From Salicibibacter cibarius (GTDB lineage: Bacteria; Bacillota; Bacilli; Bacillales; Marinococcaceae): a DNA stretch of 64,000 nt. Positions 59,089 through 64,000 of this stretch are shown piece by piece. A program made the translations under genes and the position numbers. The notes beneath the pieces were generated by a model. The model was not told where the DNA came from, searched no databases, and saw only the letters and a program-made list of their open reading frames with translations. The DNA lies in NCBI RefSeq assembly GCF_016495725.1, contig NZ_CP054705.1, forward strand, positions 62,001-126,000, written 5' to 3'. Every line of letters starts with the position of its first letter. The first letter of the stretch is position 1.

Positions 59089-59556
59089 TATGAACCGGTC
59101 ATGAAGCCTGAAATCGTCGCTCCGCCCCTGATTCGGTCGCCATGAATGGCCCATGGCACCCGGAATCGCCACTCCGGCCCTGATCCGGTCGTCATGAACC
59201 AGTCATGAGCCCCGAAACTGCCGTTCCGCTCCCGATTCGGTCGCCATGAATGGCCCATGGCACCCGGAATCGCCACTCCGGCCCTGATCCGGTCGCCATG
59301 AACCAGTCATGAGCCCCGAAACTGCCGTTCCGCTCTCGATTCGGTCACCATGAACGGCCCATGGCACCCGGAATCGCCACTCCGCCCCTGATCCGGTCGT
59401 CATGAACCAGTCATGAGCCCCGAAACTGCCGTTCCGCTCCCGATTCGGTCGCCATGAATGGCCCATGGCACCCGGAATCGCCACTCCGCCTCGAATCCGG
59501 TCACCATGAACGGCCTATGGCACCAGAAACCGCCCCGCCCCGCCGTCTCGACATCA
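59089..59556. repeat. 52-bp-period intergenic array (59-kb locus), nine units
   Basis: CATGA-type cores start at 59089, 59141, 59193, 59245, 59297, 59349, 59401, 59453 and 59505, exactly 52 bp apart. Alternating units (CATGAACCAGTCATGAGCCC versus CATGAATGGCCCATGGCACC) make 104-bp dimers. The array is the reverse complement of the 45.6-kb family. Since 52 is not a multiple of three, the long minus-strand frames here are not genes. Confidence 0.93.
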
Positions 59557-59608
59557 TTCACCCTGCCCACGTCCTCCGCATAGGCTAATGCATGAAGGAG
59601 GAGTCGCG

Positions 59609-60481
59609 ATGTCATTAGAAATCGGTGATCTCGTTACCCGCTATTCCTATAACGAAGATGTTTTATTTCGGATTACGCGCATTCACGATGACGGGATGTA
59701 TGAATTGAAAGGTGAAGATTTACGGTTGGTTGCGGATGCGCCATATGAAGATTTGCATAAGATTGATGACGATGAACGGGCCAAACGGGAAAAAGAACAA
59801 CAAAAAAAAGAAGAGCAATGTTATCATCTTTTTCGGCAAGATTTCCGTTTGCTTAGAGAAAAAAACGATTATGAAATGTCATCAAACTATTCCACTTCCA
59901 GTCCCCTCTACTTTGAAATGAGGGGTCGTGTTTTGCATTTGGATGGGGATCCTGCTTATTTACAAAAATGCACGCTTATGTACGAACGGTTGGGAATACC
60001 TGTGTACGGTGCCCATATGAAAGAAACGGAAATGCAAAATCAAGTGGCTTCACTTCTTGAAATGGTGCAGCCGGAAATCCTTGTTATCACCGGCCATGAC
60101 GCATATTCCTCGGCACAGGGAGGTCGAAGAGACAAAAAAGCCTATCGGCATTCTTATGCTTTCGCACAGGCGGTGAGGGAAGCGCGAAAAGTTGTCCCGC
60201 AATTGGATAATCTCATCATTTTCGCAGGAGCCTGCCAATCATATTTCGAAACGCTTATCCGAGCAGGGGCGAATTTTGCGAGCTCTCCGGCACGTGTGAA
60301 CATTCACGCGCTTGATCCGGTTTATATTGCCGCTAAAGTGAGTATGACCCCTTTTATGAATCGTGTGCAATTACATGAAATATTGCGCAACACCCTCTCT
60401 GGTGAAGATGGCTTAGGCGGCATTGACACAAAAGGGGTTTTGCGGCGCGGAATGCCTTTGCGTGACGAAACAGAAATGTAA
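59609..60481 (+). CDS. yabG: Sporulation-specific protease YabG
   Basis: The 290-aa protein matches YabG: EIGDLVTRYSYNEDVLFRI, GRVLHLDGDPAYLQKC, LVITGHDAYSS and FAGACQSYFE. YabG is a mother-cell (sigma-K) cysteine protease that modifies coat proteins such as SafA and SpoIVA. ATG 59609 follows AAGGAGGAG; an upstream ATG at 59588 lacks a site. Confidence 0.95.
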   Translation: MSLEIGDLVTRYSYNEDVLFRITRIHDDGMYELKGEDLRLVADAPYEDLHKIDDDERAKREKEQQKKEEQCYHLFRQDFRLLREKNDYEMSSNYSTSSPLYFEMRGRVLHLDGDPAYLQKCTLMYERLGIPVYGAHMKETEMQNQVASLLEMVQPEILVITGHDAYSSAQGGRRDKKAYRHSYAFAQAVREARKVVPQLDNLIIFAGACQSYFETLIRAGANFASSPARVNIHALDPVYIAAKVSMTPFMNRVQLHEILRNTLSGEDGLGGIDTKGVLRRGMPLRDETEM

Positions 60482-60562
60482 ATGTGCCTTTTCCGATGAT
60501 CTGTATAATTACGTGTTTGAATGCACATGATAAGGGAAATCTTGCCGTTTAACAATTAGGTA

Positions 60563-60638
60563 TTGACAGGACAGAATTGAACTTGATACAATTTATTGTT
60601 TTGTATGATTTGACATGAACGGTAATATATGATATCAT
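60563..60638 (+). promoter_or_regulatory. Two sigma-A promoters of veg
   Basis: P1: TTGACA (60563) and TACAAT (60587) with 18-bp spacing. P2: TTGACA (60610) and TATCAT (60633) with 17 bp. Strong promoters are also known for B. subtilis veg. Confidence 0.8.
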
Positions 60639-60663
60639 CATATGCGTGAGGTGGGGTGAAGAG

Positions 60664-60918
60664 ATGGGTGAAACGTTAGTTGAGATTAAGGAATCCCTTG
60701 AAGAAAACGTCGGAAAACGGATTACGCTGAAAGCCAATGGCGGGCGCCGCAAAATCGTTGAGCGCTCAGGGCTGTTGGAAGGAACATACCCCTCGGTTTT
60801 TATTGTGAAATTGGATCAGGATATACACAAAATTGAACGTGTATCCTATAGTTACACGGATATTTTGACGCAAACCGTCCAACTTACGGTTTGCGCAGAT
60901 GAAGAACTACAAGCGTGA
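60664..60918 (+). CDS. veg: Veg protein
   Basis: The 84-aa protein has the Veg family core [19 protein letters not shown] and [12 protein letters not shown]. Veg stimulates biofilm gene expression in B. subtilis by affecting SinR. ATG 60664 follows AGGTGGGGTG. Confidence 0.95.
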   Translation: MGETLVEIKESLEENVGKRITLKANGGRRKIVERSGLLEGTYPSVFIVKLDQDIHKIERVSYSYTDILTQTVQLTVCADEELQA

Positions 60919-60932
60919 AAATAAGCCAGAAC

Positions 60933-60975
60933 GATAGCTGTCATTTCCGTTAGAAAATGACAGCTATATTTTTAT
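60933..60975 (+). terminator. Terminator of veg
   Basis: ATAGCTGTCATTT and AAATGACAGCTAT form a 13-bp stem followed by ATTTTTAT. Confidence 0.88.
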
Positions 60976-60981
60976 GGCCAA

Positions 60982-61011
60982 ATATGTACACTATAAAAGT
61001 ACGGCATATTA
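60982..61011 (+). promoter_or_regulatory. Sigma-G-type promoter of sspF
   Basis: ATATG (60982-60986) and CATATTA (61005-61011) with 18 bp between them fit the forespore sigma-G consensus (GHATR-N18-CATWHTA) except for the first base. Confidence 0.65.
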
Positions 61012-61033
61012 AAATTGCGGGGGGATGGTTCTT

Positions 61034-61213
61034 TTGAGCCGGAAGCGCGGAATAATGTCAGATGCTTTAAAAGAAGAGATCGCCAAAGAAATCGGGGTTT
61101 ATGATACGGTCCAACAAGAAGGTTGGGGTGGCATAAAATCAAGAGATGCCGGAAACATGGTCAAACGGGCCATCGAGATGGCTGAAAAGGATTTGGCAAC
61201 CAAGCATCAGTAA
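61034..61213 (+). CDS. sspF: Small acid-soluble spore protein SspF (alpha/beta-type-like)
   Basis: The 59-aa protein has [39 protein letters not shown], the SASP signature. It belongs to the DNA-binding spore proteins. TTG 61034 after GGGGGGATGG matches the family start; ATG 61025 is the alternative. Confidence 0.95.
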   Translation: MSRKRGIMSDALKEEIAKEIGVYDTVQQEGWGGIKSRDAGNMVKRAIEMAEKDLATKHQ

Positions 61214-61225
61214 AAATGCCGTGCA

Positions 61226-61256
61226 CTCCGGGGTAACATAATGCCCCGGGGTTTTT
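61226..61256 (+). terminator. Terminator of sspF
   Basis: CCGGGG and CCCCGG hairpin with the tail GTTTTTAG. Confidence 0.8.
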
Positions 61257-61257
61257 A

Positions 61258-61325
61258 GCGGGTAAGAAAGTATAAATCAACTTTCTTACCCGCATAAGTG
61301 CAACTAAGGTTTTTCTATGTATAAA
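61258..61325. repeat. Dispersed hairpin repeat
   Basis: GCGGGTAAGAAAG and CTTTCTTACCCGC form a perfect 13-bp inverted repeat around 10 nt. The right part through CATAAGTGCAACTAAGG has an inverted copy at 4665-4692, and TTTTTCTAT closes it as in other hairpin repeats of the window. Confidence 0.65.
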
Positions 61326-61465
61326 GCGTGGCTGTAGCTGTACAGTGACGCATTTTTCCACTAAAATGATTTTAAGTGATGATCGTGAGAAATTACATTG
61401 CACCATTGACGGCGCTTATGCTGGTGAATTTTCGGATAGTTGAACGAAAAAAGGAGCAATAGACG

Positions 61466-62326
61466 TTGAAGTGTTCTCTAAAAGCCCCCGCTAAAATAAA
61501 TTTATCGTTGGATGTGATCGCCAAACGCCCGGATGGCTATCACGAAGTTGAAATGATTATGACAGAAGTGGACTTGGCTGATCGGCTGGATTTTGTGACT
61601 CGCGACGACGGGGAAATCGTTGTGGAAATGTCTGAAGGATTCATCCCCCAAGATACACGCAACCTCGCCTATCAAGCAGCACAATTGCTGAAATCCAAAT
61701 TTCAGACGAGCGAAGGCGTACATATATACATTAAAAAAAATATTCCGGTAGCAGCGGGGCTGGCAGGAGGAAGCAGTGACGCGGCAACGGTTTTACGGGC
61801 GCTTAATGAGATATGGGGGCTTTCACTTTCCATGGAAGAGCTCGCGGAGTTAGGCGCAACTATCGGATCCGATGTCGCGTTTTGTGTTCATGGCGGTACG
61901 GCAAAGGCAACCGGACGTGGGGAAAAAATAGAAAAACTACCGGCACCGCCCCCTTGTTGGGTGATATTGGCAAAACCGCCAATCGGCGTTTCGACCGGAG
62001 ACATTTACAGTCAAATTTCCGTTCCTAACCGCTCTTATTCTCCGGCCTCCGAAATAGAAGATGCCATTTACGCCAAAGATTACGCTCGGATTTGCAACCA
62101 TCTCCATAATGACTTGGAAACCGTGACGCTCGCTCTGTATCCGGAAGTTCGTCGTATTAAGAAGCGTATGATAGAATCCGGTGTGGATGCAGCATTAATG
62201 AGCGGAAGCGGTCCGACTGTATTTGGGCTCGTCAAGCATGAAAACCAGGTGAATCGTGTGTATAACGCTCTTCGGGGTTTTTGTGAACATGTGTATGCCG
62301 TTCGTCTCCTGACAGAAACTTGCTAA
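61466..62326 (+). CDS. ispE: 4-diphosphocytidyl-2-C-methyl-D-erythritol kinase
   Basis: The 286-aa GHMP kinase has [20 protein letters not shown], the ATP motif [20 protein letters not shown] and [11 protein letters not shown]. It acts in the MEP isoprenoid pathway. TTG 61466 follows AAGGAG with 9-nt spacing. Confidence 0.96.
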   Translation: MKCSLKAPAKINLSLDVIAKRPDGYHEVEMIMTEVDLADRLDFVTRDDGEIVVEMSEGFIPQDTRNLAYQAAQLLKSKFQTSEGVHIYIKKNIPVAAGLAGGSSDAATVLRALNEIWGLSLSMEELAELGATIGSDVAFCVHGGTAKATGRGEKIEKLPAPPPCWVILAKPPIGVSTGDIYSQISVPNRSYSPASEIEDAIYAKDYARICNHLHNDLETVTLALYPEVRRIKKRMIESGVDAALMSGSGPTVFGLVKHENQVNRVYNALRGFCEHVYAVRLLTETC

Positions 62327-62387
62327 AACCGAATGATAATGATATATTTTCTTTAAATATTCGTGTTTTGGCAAGAGGTGGCGGGAT

Positions 62388-63209
62388 ATGAAAAAATTAA
62401 AACGAAGTGGTCGTCTCGTTGATATGACTAATTTTTTACTCAAACATCCGAATCAGTTAATTCCTCTCCACCGTTTCTCGGAACGTTATGCGGCGGCGAG
62501 ATCATCGATTAGCGAAGATTTGGGAATTGTAAAAGAGATCTTTGAAAACGAGCAAATGGGATATTTAACGACGGTACCGGGCGTAAGCGGTGGTGTGCGA
62601 TATGAACCTGCGGTTTCTGCCCGGGAGGCAGAAATCCTTGTTGAAAGGCTTTGCCGACAGTTGGAGGAACCTGATCGGTTGCTCGCGGGTGGTTATTTAT
62701 ACATGATGGATGTTCTCGGGCAACCGGGATGGATGAATGAAATTGGCCGTTTGTTTGCGGGGATTTATCGGGGAGAAAACATTGATGTTGTTATGACTAT
62801 GGCTACCAAGGGCATTCCGTTGGCTTATGCAGTTGCTGCTTATCTTGATGTGCCGATATGCATTGCCCGGCGGGATCATCGTGTCACGGAGGGGTCAGTC
62901 GTAAGCATCAATTACGTATCCGGATCTGCTAAACGGATTCAAACAATGTCTTTGGCACGCCGAAGTATACCCGAAGGCAGTGATGTATTAATCGTTGATG
63001 ATTTCATGAAGGGGGGTGGAACGGCGAGAGGGATGAGCGAATTATTAGCAGAGGTAAATGCGCATCTCGTTGGCATCGCCGTACTCGTTGAAGCACGTCA
63101 CAGTGAAAGGCTTATCGACGATTACATTTCATTGGTCCGCCTTGATGAGGTGAACGAACAAGAGAAAAAAATTAATGCGTGCCCGGGAAATTATACGGCC
63201 TATTTATAA
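62388..63209 (+). CDS. purR: Purine operon repressor PurR
   Basis: The 273-aa protein has an N-terminal winged helix (FSERYAAARSSISEDLGIVK) and a phosphoribosyltransferase domain with the PRPP motif VLIVDDFMKGGGTARGM. PRPP binding relieves repression of purine genes. AAGAGGTGG precedes the ATG. ridA follows 18 bp later. Confidence 0.96.
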   Translation: MKKLKRSGRLVDMTNFLLKHPNQLIPLHRFSERYAAARSSISEDLGIVKEIFENEQMGYLTTVPGVSGGVRYEPAVSAREAEILVERLCRQLEEPDRLLAGGYLYMMDVLGQPGWMNEIGRLFAGIYRGENIDVVMTMATKGIPLAYAVAAYLDVPICIARRDHRVTEGSVVSINYVSGSAKRIQTMSLARRSIPEGSDVLIVDDFMKGGGTARGMSELLAEVNAHLVGIAVLVEARHSERLIDDYISLVRLDEVNEQEKKINACPGNYTAYL

Positions 63210-63227
63210 CGAATAAGGAGTGTTAGC

Positions 63228-63605
63228 ATGAAAACCATTTATACGAATCAAGCCCCTGAAGCGATCGGTCCATATTCACAAGGGGTTATCGTCAACAACC
63301 TATTTTACAGCTCGGGTCAAATCCCGCTAACCCCAAATATGGAAATTGTCGGGGATGGCATCCATGAACAGACGGAACAAGTGCTCAAAAATGTGCAAGC
63401 TGTGCTGAAAGAAGCGGGAGCATCCATTGACTCGGTTGTAAAAACAACAATCTTTATTAAAAATATGAATGATTTCCCCGTGATAAACGACATTTACGGG
63501 CGTTATTTCAATGAACATCAACCGGCTCGCTCTTGTGTTGAAGTGGCGCGGTTGCCAAAGGATGTTCAAATCGAAATTGAAGTGATCGCATTGGTGAACG
63601 AATAA
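63228..63605 (+). CDS. ridA: RidA-family enamine/imine deaminase (YabJ)
   Basis: The 125-aa protein has [28 protein letters not shown] and the key arginine in [19 protein letters not shown]. RidA hydrolyses reactive 2-aminoacrylate. AAGGAGTG precedes the ATG. It forms an operon with purR, as in B. subtilis. Confidence 0.96.
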   Translation: MKTIYTNQAPEAIGPYSQGVIVNNLFYSSGQIPLTPNMEIVGDGIHEQTEQVLKNVQAVLKEAGASIDSVVKTTIFIKNMNDFPVINDIYGRYFNEHQPARSCVEVARLPKDVQIEIEVIALVNE

Positions 63606-63612
63606 TGGAGAG

Positions 63613-63640
63613 GCCACCTTTTCCTAAGGTGGTTTTAAAC
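63613..63640 (+). terminator. Terminator of purR-ridA
   Basis: CCACCTT and AAGGTGG form a 7-bp stem followed by TTTTAAA. Confidence 0.7.
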
Positions 63641-63650
63641 ACTTTAACTT

Positions 63651-63716
63651 TGTTAAAGTATAGGTAAAACTCAGGCTTCCACTATAAAGACTTGGTGGAA
63701 GCCTGAGTTTTTCTAA
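63651..63716. repeat. Hairpin repeat element, intact copy
   Basis: AAACTCAGGCTTCCAC and GTGGAAGCCTGAGTTT form a perfect 16-bp stem around a 12-nt loop, followed by TTCT. The core (63674-63700) is identical to 51608-51634. Confidence 0.75.
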
Positions 63717-63810
63717 AATCTTTATAATTGCACAGGGGGAGCTCGACGCAGTGCCAAAACGGGTTTAAATTTAAGAGACGTTAAAATTTTAATTTTTTTA
63801 CCTTTTGAAA

Positions 63811-63839
63811 AGGATTTTGTCCGTCCGGTGTGGAACATT
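63811..63839 (+). promoter_or_regulatory. Sigma-H-like promoter of spoVG
   Basis: AGGATTTT (63811) and TGGAAC (63831) are arranged like the B. subtilis spoVG promoter (AGGATTT, then TGGAAT), with one extra base of spacing. Confidence 0.6.
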
Positions 63840-63891
63840 GTAGCCCAGAGATCTTTTAAGCACTACATTAAAAGGTGGTGAAAAAGAAAAA

Positions 63892-64000
63892 ATGGAAGTT
63901 ACAGATGTCAGACTCCGCAGGGTGAATACATCCGGTCGTATGCGAGCCATTTCTTCCATTACGATCGATCAGGAGTTTGTTGTTCATGATATTCGTGTGA
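63892..64000 (+). CDS. spoVG: Septation protein SpoVG, 3' partial
   Basis: The first 36 codons are present and give [20 protein letters not shown], then [15 protein letters not shown], the start of SpoVG. It is an RNA-binding regulator in Gram-positive bacteria. AAAGGTGGTG precedes ATG 63892. The gene runs off the right edge. Confidence 0.94.
   Translation, partial: MEVTDVRLRRVNTSGRMRAISSITIDQEFVVHDIRV

Noticed and set aside
59089-59556. CRISPR array
   Set aside because: The units are joined without unique spacers of constant length, the repeats vary, and no cas gene is in the window.
59088-59615. Several minus-strand ORFs with repeated peptides in the 59-kb array
   Set aside because: They only reflect the 52-bp repeats read in a fixed frame; the period is not a multiple of three, there is no ribosome binding site, and the frames carry no domain.

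Overview
The window reads as a piece of a spore-forming Bacillaceae chromosome close to oriC. From about 29.6 kb to the right edge it follows the Bacillus subtilis order tadA - SRP RNA - dnaX - yaaK - recR - yaaL - bofA - rRNA operon - csfB - yaaO - tmk - darA - holB - ricT - yabA - trmN6/yazA - rsmI - abrB - metG - tatD - rnmV - rsmA - yabG - veg - sspF - ispE - purR - ridA - spoVG. Sporulation genes (bofA, csfB, yabG, sspF, spoVG), an S-box-free Met T-box and Gram-positive ribosome binding sites support this. Compared with B. subtilis, xpaC, yaaN, yaaR and yabE are not found, and yabB and yazA are fused. The species cannot be named from the sequence; an alkaliphilic or halophilic Bacillaceae lineage is only a guess.

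Left part (1-5.1 kb): the 3' part of a secreted SH3b-repeat glucosaminidase, then a polyprenyl glycosylphosphotransferase and a sugar-nucleotide epimerase (surface polysaccharide), then a tRNA-Ser(UGA) gene. A 17.6-kb integrated element (5122-22746) sits in that tRNA, bounded by a perfect 69-bp direct repeat. It carries a tyrosine integrase next to the tRNA, a second small recombinase with a Cro/CI regulator on the opposite strand, a replication-type HTH protein, an archaeo-eukaryotic-type primase, a DUF3102-like/J-domain protein, an HNH endonuclease, many small unknown genes and, last, a complete 871-aa tail tape measure protein. No terminase, portal, capsid, tail tube, holin or lysin is visible, so it looks like a phage satellite or a strongly reduced prophage.

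Middle part (22.8-33.3 kb): two lipoproteins, a DUF6792-like hydrolase gene broken by an amber codon, a small helical protein, an IS630 element that landed exactly in a stop codon, a structured non-coding stretch, a HEPN/MNT toxin-antitoxin-like pair, tadA, SRP RNA, an IS91-like transposase and an Rpn-type nuclease with a decayed paralogue.

Right part (33.3-64 kb): DNA polymerase III tau/gamma and recombination genes, one rRNA operon (16S-23S-5S, no spacer tRNAs) with tandem promoters, then the conserved housekeeping/sporulation cluster. The gaps are filled with mobile-element debris: an IS21-like end, a TnpB remnant, and an IS200-type element nested in an IS4-type element that itself has a 9-bp target duplication. 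The most unusual feature is a set of intergenic tandem arrays at 4.8, 42.0, 45.6, 48.6, 50.9, 51.4 and 59.1 kb. Their sequences differ but their period is almost always 52 bp (104 bp for dimers), and four of them share a palindromic core CATGA-N5-TCATG.
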